A stretch of DNA of 64,000 nucleotides from Qipengyuania marincola (GTDB lineage: Bacteria > Pseudomonadota > Alphaproteobacteria > Sphingomonadales > Sphingomonadaceae), in the NCBI RefSeq assembly GCF_029688625.1, contig NZ_JARULC010000003.1, positions 434,001 through 498,000 of the forward strand. The letters run 5' to 3'. A program made the position numbers and the translations under genes. Below the pieces are notes generated by a model. That model did no database searches, had not been told where the DNA came from, and saw nothing but the letters and a program-made list of their open reading frames with translations. Positions 17,237 through 24,786 of the stretch are shown here, piece by piece (position 1 is the first letter of the stretch; the number at the start of each line of letters is the position of its first letter).

Positions 17237-17994
17237 CCGAACTTCCTAATCGCCAGTTCACCTCCGCCGTAGAGATAATCGGGTCTAAAACCTGCATAAT
17301 CTTCCAGCTTCTGTCGGTCTGGGATTCGCACTTCGCCACGCCGGAAATCGACGAGGCCTTGTTTGCGCAAGTCGGCGAGTGCACGATTTGTATGGATGGG
17401 AGTAGCGCCGCACATATCGGCGATGTCGGATTGTGTCAGAGGTGTTTCGAAACCGTCCGGATAGCCCAGCCCGACCATCTCCAGCCGCCGCCAAATTTCG
17501 GCAAAAATATGTCCGATCCGCTTTGGTGCGGTCAGCTGTTCAAGCTTCATGATCCACTCGCGATGCATGGCGGCATCCAACAGGGTGGAAAACCAGAAGA
17601 GGCGCGCCAGATGCGGCTTCTCCTGCATGATATTCGCAATCGCTGTATGCGGCACCTGCGCGATTTTCGTGGGACCGACACAATCGATGTTGTGGTCGAG
17701 CCGTTTGAGCGCGAAGCAGTGGAGGTCCACGAAGTCACCCGGCACGTGGAAACTCACACCATAGCGCCGGTCCTCGCTTTCGAGAGTTCGCAGCATGAAA
17801 CCTTCGACGAGCATCGTGGAGCAGTCGCACACGTCGCCGCGCGCAATCAGGCGGTGACCATCGTCAAAGGTCTGCACATCACCAGCCAAAGCCTCGAGCT
17901 CGGCCTTCTCGGCATCGCTCATGTCCTGCCGGAGCCGCCTCGCAAGGAAGCGGCCAGTCTTCGGATATAGCTCCAGTTCGCTTGCGGGAGTCAT
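17233..17994 (-). CDS. Crp/Fnr-family regulator, copy 2
   Basis: This 253-residue paralogue of the 15584-16357 product has sensor block VSFHVPGDFVDLHCFALKRLDHNID and helix-turn-helix TPLTQSDIADMCGATPIHTNRALADLRKQGL. Like copy 1 it lacks an FNR-type iron-sulfur cysteine set. It is the first gene of an operon with the coupled sulfotransferase. Upstream, a perfect dyad CATTCG-A-CGAATG at 18045-18057 lies within the shared element and could be its own operator. The divergent glycosyltransferase starts 133 bases away and may be co-regulated. Confidence 0.88.
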   Translation of the reverse strand: MTPASELELYPKTGRFLARRLRQDMSDAEKAELEALAGDVQTFDDGHRLIARGDVCDCSTMLVEGFMLRTLESEDRRYGVSFHVPGDFVDLHCFALKRLDHNIDCVGPTKIAQVPHTAIANIMQEKPHLARLFWFSTLLDAAMHREWIMKLEQLTAPKRIGHIFAEIWRRLEMVGLGYPDGFETPLTQSDIADMCGATPIHTNRALADLRKQGLVDFRRGEVRIPDRQKLEDYAGFRPDYLYGGGELAIRKFG

Positions 17995-18044
17995 CGAACC
18001 TCCTGACCACTAAACCCAACGGCCTGCCGCACGTTCCGGTCGCT

Positions 18045-18065
18045 CATTCGACGAATGTTAGCTTT
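18045..18065. promoter_or_regulatory. Dyad and shared element between Crp/Fnr copy 2 and GT4
   Basis: CATTCGACGAATG is a 6-base inverted repeat around one base, overlapping GACGAATGTTAGCTTT, which matches 15 of 16 bases in front of Crp/Fnr copy 1. It lies in the divergent promoter region of 17994 and 18127. Binding by one of the two regulators is inferred. Confidence 0.5.
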
Positions 18066-18126
18066 GCCGTCTCCCGGCAAGTCCGCCCGTTCTGCAACAC
18101 ATGTCGGATCGTCTCGGATTTAGCCG

Positions 18127-19248
18127 GTGAAAATCGCCGTACTCGCCCATATTCGCCATGCAATTGCCGAACCGTTTAGCGGGGGAATGGAAGCGCATTG
18201 CGATATGCTGTGTCGCGGCCTGCGCGCAGCCGGTCACGAAGTCGACATGTTTGCGGCCGACGGGTCCAGCGATCCGGGCCTCGTGCCCATCTGCGATGCA
18301 CCTTACGACGAGGTGCTGCCATGGCGTGTCTATAGAGGCACACGGGAACTCGCCGCTTACCAGCGCGACGCGTTCGAGCGAGTTTTAACGAGGATTGGAA
18401 CTGGCGAGTACGACGTGGTGCACAACAATTCGCTGTTCCCGGAAATCATCGAGTGGTGTGCGCATGCCGGAATTCCCTGCGTCACCTCCCAGCATGTCCC
18501 GCCCTTTGGCTCGATGTTCGATGCCGTTTTGGCCAGCAGCCAGCACCCCAACATTGGTGCCACCGTCACATCGCGCGACCAACTATCCTTGTGGTCGCAG
18601 AAGGGATGCGCGGATCTGAAGGTAGTACCAAACGGCATCGACAGCCAGGCCTGGCTGCCGGTCGGAGAGGTTGGCGATTACTTCACATGGGTGGGCCGCA
18701 TCGTACCGAACAAAGGTCTCGGACACGCGGTACGAGCCGCACGCCTTGCTGGGATCCGGCTCAAAGTCTTCGGGCCGGTGGAAGATGCAAGCTATTTTGC
18801 GGATGAGGTTGAACCCTTCCTTACGGATGGGATCGAGTTTCACGGCCACAAGTCACGCGCAGTCCTGCGCAAGGAAGTGGCAGGCGCTCGCGGCGCTCTC
18901 GTCACCCCGCTGTGGGATGAGCCTTTTGGCCTTGTTGCCGCCGAAGCTCTTTCCTGCGGAACGCCGGTCGTCGGTTTCGATCGGGGCGCCCTCGCCGAGG
19001 TCGTAGGGGATTGCGGCTATTTAGTACCGAGTGGCGATATTGATGCGCTCGCTGACGCCATTGCCCAAACCGGGCAAATTGATCGAAAGGCATGCCGTCG
19101 ACGCGCGGTTCAACACCTTTCGGTTCAGGCGATGATCCAAGGTTACGAGGATTGCTATGCCAAGGTTATCGCTGGCGCCCGGCTCGCCTCTTTGCCGCGC
19201 CTGGCCTGGTCCTCGAGCGTTTCGAGTACGAGCGCACTGCTCGCATAG
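18127..19248 (+). CDS. Glycosyltransferase family 4
   Basis: This 373-residue GT-B enzyme begins at a GTG, reads MKIAVLAHIRHAI, and has SGGMEAHCDMLCRGL typical of GT4 enzymes. ADLKVVPNGID leads into the linker, FTWVGRIVPNKGLGHAV starts the C-terminal domain, and EPFGLVAAEALSCGTPVVGFD carries the E-x7-E motif. Donor and acceptor are unknown. It is divergent from Crp/Fnr copy 2 and convergent with the GT2 gene, which it overlaps by 94 bases at the 3' end. The overlapping tail (about 30 residues) is beyond the fold core. Confidence 0.87.
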   Translation: MKIAVLAHIRHAIAEPFSGGMEAHCDMLCRGLRAAGHEVDMFAADGSSDPGLVPICDAPYDEVLPWRVYRGTRELAAYQRDAFERVLTRIGTGEYDVVHNNSLFPEIIEWCAHAGIPCVTSQHVPPFGSMFDAVLASSQHPNIGATVTSRDQLSLWSQKGCADLKVVPNGIDSQAWLPVGEVGDYFTWVGRIVPNKGLGHAVRAARLAGIRLKVFGPVEDASYFADEVEPFLTDGIEFHGHKSRAVLRKEVAGARGALVTPLWDEPFGLVAAEALSCGTPVVGFDRGALAEVVGDCGYLVPSGDIDALADAIAQTGQIDRKACRRRAVQHLSVQAMIQGYEDCYAKVIAGARLASLPRLAWSSSVSSTSALLA

Positions 19249-20096
19249 GGTTGATCTTCCTGTTGGCGAGTAAGCGCCAGATCTGTCTCGTCGGGCTCTT
19301 TGAGCTTGATCCAGCCGCCCTGCCCGTCTGGCTCGATCAATCCCATTAGGCGAAAAGCCCGCAACCAATGCTGCATCGTAGGCTCGCCCCATTTCTCGGC
19401 AAAAATCCCGGCGTTCTGCACCACGCTATCTAGGTGATGGACCGGTGGCATATGATGCTTGTGATACTGGTGATAGGCCTTTGCGCCTCGCGCCCACCAT
19501 AGAGGAACGTCCTTCGACACCAGGGTCCGACCGAAATCCGTGTCCTCACCACCATAGCCAACATACCGAGGATCGAACCCGCCGATCTCGTGGAAAGTTC
19601 GCGCCGGAAGGGCAAAATTCAGCGACCAGAAGCAGCGGTAGTCTCCGCACCGTCCAACCATGCCGCGTGGCGGACCAGCACGCTCGGAATGCTTGACCGC
19701 CAGGCTCTCGAACCTCTCGAAATCGATCCCTTTGTCGGCTGCGCCTTTAGGGAGGTATCCCACCTCGCCCATCAATACGCCATCGTTGAAGGCCGAAGCG
19801 GCGACATAATCCTCGATCAGCCGAGGCGCTGGGATGCAATCAACATCCAGAAAAACGAGCAGGTCGTTTTTAGCCTGAGCGGCGGCATGATTACGCGCCT
19901 CCGCCAAGCAAATCCCGGAATTTCCGAGCAACACCTGACGCACAGGGAAGCTCGTCGCCGGGAGGTCATATCGGCGCTCCTGCATGACGGCGACTACAAG
20001 TTCACCCGGCGGGCGGGTCGAGTGGTTCAGTCCCTTAATCAGATTGGCGAGATGCGTTTCGCGGCCATGTGCCAGGGTGCAGACGGTGATTGTCAT
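19155..20096 (-). CDS. Glycosyltransferase family 2
   Basis: This 313-residue GT-A enzyme has an N-terminal MTITVCTLAHGRETHLANLI, then LVVAVMQERRY, the metal-binding LDVDCIPAP (D-x-D at about residue 95) and GYGGEDTDFGRTL, which carries the likely catalytic acidic pair. It has no membrane helices, so it probably acts in the cytosol on a soluble or lipid-linked sugar. The ATG at 20096 overlaps the stop of the upstream glycosyltransferase gene as ATGA. It is the third gene of a coupled operon starting at 23298. Confidence 0.88.
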   Translation of the reverse strand: MTITVCTLAHGRETHLANLIKGLNHSTRPPGELVVAVMQERRYDLPATSFPVRQVLLGNSGICLAEARNHAAAQAKNDLLVFLDVDCIPAPRLIEDYVAASAFNDGVLMGEVGYLPKGAADKGIDFERFESLAVKHSERAGPPRGMVGRCGDYRCFWSLNFALPARTFHEIGGFDPRYVGYGGEDTDFGRTLVSKDVPLWWARGAKAYHQYHKHHMPPVHHLDSVVQNAGIFAEKWGEPTMQHWLRAFRLMGLIEPDGQGGWIKLKEPDETDLALTRQQEDQPYASSALVLETLEDQARRGKEASRAPAITLA

Positions 20097-21232
20097 GCCA
20101 CGATCTCCAGCGCTGGCTTCTCTCCGGATCCCGCCCACAATCGCTGACACAGTTGTTCCAGCCATTCGGCGGCTTTCTGCGGTGCGTCCGGGTCGATTAG
20201 AGACCGCTGCCGCTCGACATCGATCAAACTTGCTGCTGTCCATAGCTTTTCCCAAGCCTGAGCATGCGACGGCCATAGCCGCGACACCGCCGCAAGGCCC
20301 TCACGATCGAGCACTTCGGCCTTGCAGAACTGCTCGTCGAAATAGCGCCATTCCGGAATGACGACCCACGGCTTGCCAGCAGCCAGTATCATGTGAACCG
20401 TGGTGTTGCCGCAGGAAGAGACCACGCGATCGGCGGCGGCGATCCACTCATGTGGATTGTCTACCCATCCCTTGTGTTCGAGATTGCCGGGGGGCGTCTC
20501 ATGCCATTCGCTGCGTACCTTTCCGATAGTCACCCACCGTACGTCGGGTTCAGCACGTGCACCGAGGGTGAGTGGGGCTGATGGAGTGCCCTCACCACCA
20601 CCACCGGCGATTACCAGAACGACCTCCTGCTCCGGATCAAGACCAAGTTTCTCGCGGGCCTTGCTCTTATCGATGGGCTGGTCACATTCGACGCCGACAC
20701 CCGAAGCGTAATGCGTTTTCTGCCGTAGTTTCGCAGGACGGTCAGACTGCTCCAAGCTTGGCGCAAACGGTGCCAGCAACCCGACGGCGCTGTCGTAAGA
20801 CGCCATGTGTCCCGGGTCGGATCTCTGGCCATGCTGCAGTACAGCGACGTGCGGTATGGAGCAGAGGCGAGCCAGCTGGCCAAGTTCGGCCGAAACGTCG
20901 GTCACGAAAAGCGCTGGTTTCGCTTTCTCGAACCATCCCGCGATACGAGATACCGCCGAGGTTATGGTAGGCCAGCCTAACGGTGCACAATGAACCGTAG
21001 CAGGCATGGCAAACGACGCCATGGCCGGCGCCTCATTACCCCGAGGTTCGAAGAGCGAGGGCACAGCGATCACCTCGATACGCTTATCTAGATCAGAAAA
21101 TATCTCCGGCTTCGCGCAGAAGAGCGTCATGTCCCGATGTCCTACGACGCAGTTGGCTATCGAGGCTGCGCGTTCAGCGTGACCGCGTCCCTGGTGGTGA
21201 ACAAAATAGCCGATGGGTCCGTTCTTACTCAT
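20093..21232 (-). CDS. MurG-like (GT28-type) glycosyltransferase
   Basis: This 379-residue GT-B enzyme begins MSKNGPIGYFVHHQGRGHAERA, a GHxxR-type N-terminal motif seen in MurG-like enzymes. It has VLVIAGGGGEG at the start of the second domain and SSCGNTTVHMILAAGKPWVVIPEWRYFDEQF, the GxxNTxxE-like nucleotide-sugar site of GT28. It is not MurG itself; murG lies at the right edge of this window. The ATG is coupled by ATGA to the upstream HAD-fusion gene. The product is unknown. Confidence 0.83.
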   Translation of the reverse strand: MSKNGPIGYFVHHQGRGHAERAASIANCVVGHRDMTLFCAKPEIFSDLDKRIEVIAVPSLFEPRGNEAPAMASFAMPATVHCAPLGWPTITSAVSRIAGWFEKAKPALFVTDVSAELGQLARLCSIPHVAVLQHGQRSDPGHMASYDSAVGLLAPFAPSLEQSDRPAKLRQKTHYASGVGVECDQPIDKSKAREKLGLDPEQEVVLVIAGGGGEGTPSAPLTLGARAEPDVRWVTIGKVRSEWHETPPGNLEHKGWVDNPHEWIAAADRVVSSCGNTTVHMILAAGKPWVVIPEWRYFDEQFCKAEVLDREGLAAVSRLWPSHAQAWEKLWTAASLIDVERQRSLIDPDAPQKAAEWLEQLCQRLWAGSGEKPALEIVA

Positions 21233-23298
21233 GCCGGAACTCCCGCAGATTGGCGCATACGCAATGTCCGCGCGCGATGGTGAGCAAGAACTCCTTCCAA
21301 CGCGCCGGATGCATTCTCCCGCCGCGAGCGATAAACGTTGCTGCGCGTAGCCAGCGAAGCAACCTCTTCTGCGTGATTGCCGACGAGGATCGCGTTCTCG
21401 CAAGCCGTGAGCATGTCGGCATCGTTGCCGCTGTCACCAGCAGCGAAAACATGGCTTGGCGCCACCTTAAAGTGGTCGGCCACATAGCTCATCGCAGCAG
21501 CCTTGCCTGCGTAAGGGGGCAGGACGTCCAGTAGTCTTCCGTGACTGAAGACGACACGCGCCGCTATATTTTCGGATCGGAGCAAATTTTCGATGCGCGC
21601 GGCGCATTCTTCGTTTTCAACGAAATAGCTGCGCTTGTAAGGTCGCTGTTCGTAAGATGGTTGGGCGACGAGGTCCGGATACCCATCCAGCAGGCTGTCT
21701 ACGGCTGCGGGATTCCAATCCTCGTTGATGAACGCCGAAAACTCTTGATCGAGCGTCAATTCGCCCGCTTCTTCCCGATAGACTTCTGTTCCCACCGAGG
21801 TGATCCAAGCGAGGGGTGCCGGCAGCCCCCAGTCGCGCACCAGTCGTCGGGCTTCGACAATCGAACGCCCGGTCGCCACGACAAAACCGATCTTTTCACG
21901 TCTTTCCATGAAGCGTCGGAAGCGGCGAATGCCTTCCGGGCAGCCAGTCAGAGTGTTGTCGAGATCGCTGACGAGGAGGTGCGTATGCTGCTTCTGCGGC
22001 CTTGGCCCCGATAGCACCTCTCGCGCGACTTCGGTGAAACCGGCTGCGTATCTTTCCCAGTTCATCTCGAGGCTGTTGGCCAGAGCATTGCGCGAGCACC
22101 GGTTCCACAGATGCCTGTCGGTGACGAGGCGCTCTACGGCAGAACCGATCTCCGATACATCGCGGGGATCGACGAGCAGCCCGTGCTCCAGATCCGCAAG
22201 GATGTCCTGTGGTCCCCCGACCTTGGTCGCTACAACCGGAAGCCCATGCGCCGCAGCTTCCACCAGCGTCAGGCCATAAGGCTCCATGAGGGCCGGATTG
22301 ACGAAAACCCCACGTGTTCGTGCAGCGAGCGCGTAAAGAGCCTGCACGTCATCACGAGAATGGGACTTTGGATAGGCGACGCAACCGTAAAGATCGTGCC
22401 GGTCGATGCGCTCGACCAGTTCGCGCTGGACCTGCTGCTGTTCCTCGCTTCCAGTTGCGAGATTTTCACGCAGTCCGGCGAGGATGACGAGATTGCACCG
22501 GTCCCGCATCGTTGGGATTGATGCGAAAGCATCAATCAGCGTGGAAAGGTTCTTCTTGCGGACAGGCCGCGCAATCGCGAGCACCATTGGCTTGGAGGGG
22601 TCACGGAGAAAGGGGGCAATGAGATTTGTCGCCGAAGCCAAGCTTGCAGCGCGCTGCTGCCGGTCGATCCCCGGGACGAGGCGGTTCACCTTGCCAATTC
22701 GAGCCGAGGGATAGGCGACAAGCTGGCGTTCGCATTCGTCGCGTGACGACCCGATCACGGCGCAAGCTCTGTCGATAGCACGGTCTTCTTCTGCAATGCG
22801 GGCCTCAATTGCTTGAGAACGCACCGCCATGGCAGTGCGCTTATCCAGACCAAGAGAATGGGCGGTATAAACAAACGGGACGCCTAGTTCTTCTTCCACC
22901 CTGATCGCGACATCGGCTGCATCGGCGAAGTGAGCGTGGATCACATCTGGCAATCGTTCGCGCTGGCAAAATTCGGCGATAAGAGCATCCGTAAACGCTT
23001 CGCGGTCGGCTCTGAGGGCTTCCTTGGCCAGGTACGCAGAATTTCCGCTATCGATCCTCGTAATGACGAGTTTGGGGTTGATGCGTTCTTCTGCTTGATG
23101 ATGGACGCTGCCGAGCTGCGGCGCATCGAAGCGGCGGGTTATAATCTCGGCTAAGCTTACATCTTTCCTCCGGGACAGTGCCTCCATTTCGCCCAAAATG
23201 TAGGTGATGTGCCCGCCCGTATCCTCGGTCAGGCCATACCGGACCGGTTCGGCTTTCAGGCAGCCGCCGAGCGCGAGCGACACGATATGCAACAGCAA
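21229..23298 (-). CDS. Sucrose-phosphate-synthase-like glycosyltransferase fused to HAD phosphatase
   Basis: This 689-residue two-domain enzyme resembles the synthase-phosphatase pair that makes sucrose or mannosylfructose. The GT4 domain (about 1-430) has TEDTGGHITYILGEMEAL, DVIHAHFADAADVA, VYTAHSLGLDKR and the E-x7-E in MEPYGLTLVEAAAHGLP. The HAD-IIB domain (about 440-670) has SDLDNTLTG near 445, VVATGRS, and GDSGNDADML. Donor and acceptor cannot be fixed from sequence. The start is TTG at 23298 or TTG at 23292; the second is better spaced from AAGGGG. It leads the operon with the MurG-like and GT2 genes. Confidence 0.85.
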   Translation of the reverse strand: MLLHIVSLALGGCLKAEPVRYGLTEDTGGHITYILGEMEALSRRKDVSLAEIITRRFDAPQLGSVHHQAEERINPKLVITRIDSGNSAYLAKEALRADREAFTDALIAEFCQRERLPDVIHAHFADAADVAIRVEEELGVPFVYTAHSLGLDKRTAMAVRSQAIEARIAEEDRAIDRACAVIGSSRDECERQLVAYPSARIGKVNRLVPGIDRQQRAASLASATNLIAPFLRDPSKPMVLAIARPVRKKNLSTLIDAFASIPTMRDRCNLVILAGLRENLATGSEEQQQVQRELVERIDRHDLYGCVAYPKSHSRDDVQALYALAARTRGVFVNPALMEPYGLTLVEAAAHGLPVVATKVGGPQDILADLEHGLLVDPRDVSEIGSAVERLVTDRHLWNRCSRNALANSLEMNWERYAAGFTEVAREVLSGPRPQKQHTHLLVSDLDNTLTGCPEGIRRFRRFMERREKIGFVVATGRSIVEARRLVRDWGLPAPLAWITSVGTEVYREEAGELTLDQEFSAFINEDWNPAAVDSLLDGYPDLVAQPSYEQRPYKRSYFVENEECAARIENLLRSENIAARVVFSHGRLLDVLPPYAGKAAAMSYVADHFKVAPSHVFAAGDSGNDADMLTACENAILVGNHAEEVASLATRSNVYRSRRENASGALEGVLAHHRARTLRMRQSAGVPA

Positions 23299-23299
23299 T

Positions 23300-23330
23300 C
23301 CCCTTGGTGGTTCAACTCTTTGAACAGGGG
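23300..23330 (-). promoter_or_regulatory. Leader hairpin covering the ribosome-binding site of the HAD-fusion gene
   Basis: In the transcript CCCCT pairs with AGGGG (23300-23304 with 23326-23330 in plus coordinates), and inside it GTTCAA pairs perfectly with TTGAAC around AGAG. The AGGGG is the probable Shine-Dalgarno sequence of the next gene, so folding would limit its translation. It lies between the cytidylyltransferase gene and the HAD-fusion gene. Confidence 0.45.
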
Positions 23331-23348
23331 AAATCGATAGTCAGGCCC

Positions 23349-23948
23349 TTAACCAACCAATGTTGGTCCATGCGCCTTTTTGTAGGGTTCGCTAGTCAGT
23401 TTTTCGAGATCCCGAACCGTATCGACATCAGCAAGCTCTCGCCAATCTAGTGGGGCGACCAACTCAGCTTCGCCAAACTCGAGACTGCGAGCACCTTGCT
23501 CGCCTGTCAGACCTTCCAGCTGTCTAAAAGCCGATCTCGGGAGGATGGCCGGACATCCAGCGGAGCCATCGGGATAGCGCGTGAAGGCTACGCCTTGCGC
23601 GGCGATGAGCCGCTCAAGGTGGGTGCGTGAGACAAGCGGCATGTCAGCGAGCATGATGATGACCCGATCGCAATCGGTAAGCGCGCGCACTCCTACAGTG
23701 ATCGAGGTGCCCATTCCGTTTTCTGCGAACTGGTTCTCGACTCGTATCCACCCCAAGCGGCTTTCAATCGGGCTGTCTGGACCGACGACGACGACGCGCT
23801 TGCAAAAATCGATGGCCTTTGCGGTCTCGGCAGCTCGTTCCCATAAGGGTTGTCCTTGGAATTCGGCCAAGAGTTTACCCCCGCCGAACCGCTTCGCTTG
23901 GCCCGCTGCAAGCAGGATCACGCCTGTCCTTAGTTCAAGCGGCGACAC
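23349..23948 (-). CDS. mocA: MobA-like NTP transferase, molybdenum cofactor cytidylyltransferase type
   Basis: This 199-residue nucleotidyltransferase of the MocA group makes molybdopterin cytosine dinucleotide, the cofactor of xanthine-oxidase-family enzymes. The signature LLAAGQAKRFGGGKLL is at about residues 11-26, and ADMPLV and YPDGSAGCPAILPRSAF follow. The preferred start is GTG at 23948, which overlaps the XdhC stop by 14 bases; an in-frame ATG at 23996 would add 16 poorly conserved residues. It is the last gene of the molybdenum hydroxylase operon and fits that operon's cofactor need. Confidence 0.85.
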   Translation of the reverse strand: MSPLELRTGVILLAAGQAKRFGGGKLLAEFQGQPLWERAAETAKAIDFCKRVVVVGPDSPIESRLGWIRVENQFAENGMGTSITVGVRALTDCDRVIIMLADMPLVSRTHLERLIAAQGVAFTRYPDGSAGCPAILPRSAFRQLEGLTGEQGARSLEFGEAELVAPLDWRELADVDTVRDLEKLTSEPYKKAHGPTLVG

Positions 23949-24786
23949 GCATTTGCTCGTAGCGGCCGACGATTTCGGACAGTGCCGACAGGGCAAGAGT
24001 TCGTGGAGACTTGCAGGAAGGCAACAGTCCGATCGGGCTTGTCAGCCGCGCGATTTGCTCTTCCAGAACGCCGCGTGCGGCAAGCGCCAATGTCCGATCG
24101 GAACGCGCCCGCTCCCCGCCTTGCGCTCCTATATAGAAGGCCTCACTCGCCAATGCCTGCTCAAGCAAGGCCAGCTCCCATTCGTGATCATGAAAGAGCA
24201 GCAGGCACGCCGTCCAGGGATCGTAGCGCACATTCTGGATCGTTTGGCCAAGAGCGAGTCGATTCCGCGAAAACACTTCGACATCGATTGCCATGGCCGA
24301 AGCTAAGGCAGTGACAGCCTCGACTTCCTGCCCCTCACCCAGGACGATAAGTTTCAGCGCCGGTAGATAGGCGCGGCTCAACAGTTGCCTGCACTCCCTT
24401 AGCGCCAGCCTGGCTGGGCGACGCCCCCGCAGCGCTTCGAGTGCAGTGCGACAGTCGGTCCGATCCGGTGCCGGATCGAGCATGATATCTAGTCCGCCTC
24501 CACACGGCAGACGGAAGTCGATTTTCGGCGAACCCCGGCCATAGCGAGCGACATGTGGTCCTTTGCAATTCGCTATATCCGTAGCCAGTTGCTTCTCGAG
24601 ACAGCCATCGGCGAGATCGCCCACGGTAGATCCATCCGGCAAGACTGCCAGTTGCGCACCGAGGCGCCGCGAGAAACTGCCGTCTATGTTCACGATAGTG
24701 CAAAGCCCCACACCGGGCTGGCACGCGGCGGCGAGCGCGAGATGATCCTCGTCGTGCACCGTCTCAATGGTATGATCGGACAGCAT
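23935..24786 (-). CDS. XdhC/PaoD-type molybdoenzyme maturation protein
   Basis: XdhC-family proteins bind the molybdenum cofactor and insert its sulfurated form into the partner hydroxylase. The 283-residue product has the N-terminal XdhC domain (IVNIDGSFSRRLGAQLAVLPDGSTVGDLADGCLEKQL, PCGGGLDIML) and a C-terminal Rossmann part (KLIVLGEGQEVEAVTALASAMAIDVEVFSRN, IGAQGGERA). The ATG overlaps the stop of the large subunit gene by one base (TGATG). In E. coli the equivalent is PaoD. Confidence 0.88.
   Translation of the reverse strand: MLSDHTIETVHDEDHLALAAACQPGVGLCTIVNIDGSFSRRLGAQLAVLPDGSTVGDLADGCLEKQLATDIANCKGPHVARYGRGSPKIDFRLPCGGGLDIMLDPAPDRTDCRTALEALRGRRPARLALRECRQLLSRAYLPALKLIVLGEGQEVEAVTALASAMAIDVEVFSRNRLALGQTIQNVRYDPWTACLLLFHDHEWELALLEQALASEAFYIGAQGGERARSDRTLALAARGVLEEQIARLTSPIGLLPSCKSPRTLALSALSEIVGRYEQMRVAA

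Noticed and set aside
17233..17994. Oxygen-sensing FNR call for the Crp/Fnr proteins
   Set aside because: The N-terminal cysteine set needed for an FNR iron-sulfur cluster is missing in both copies.
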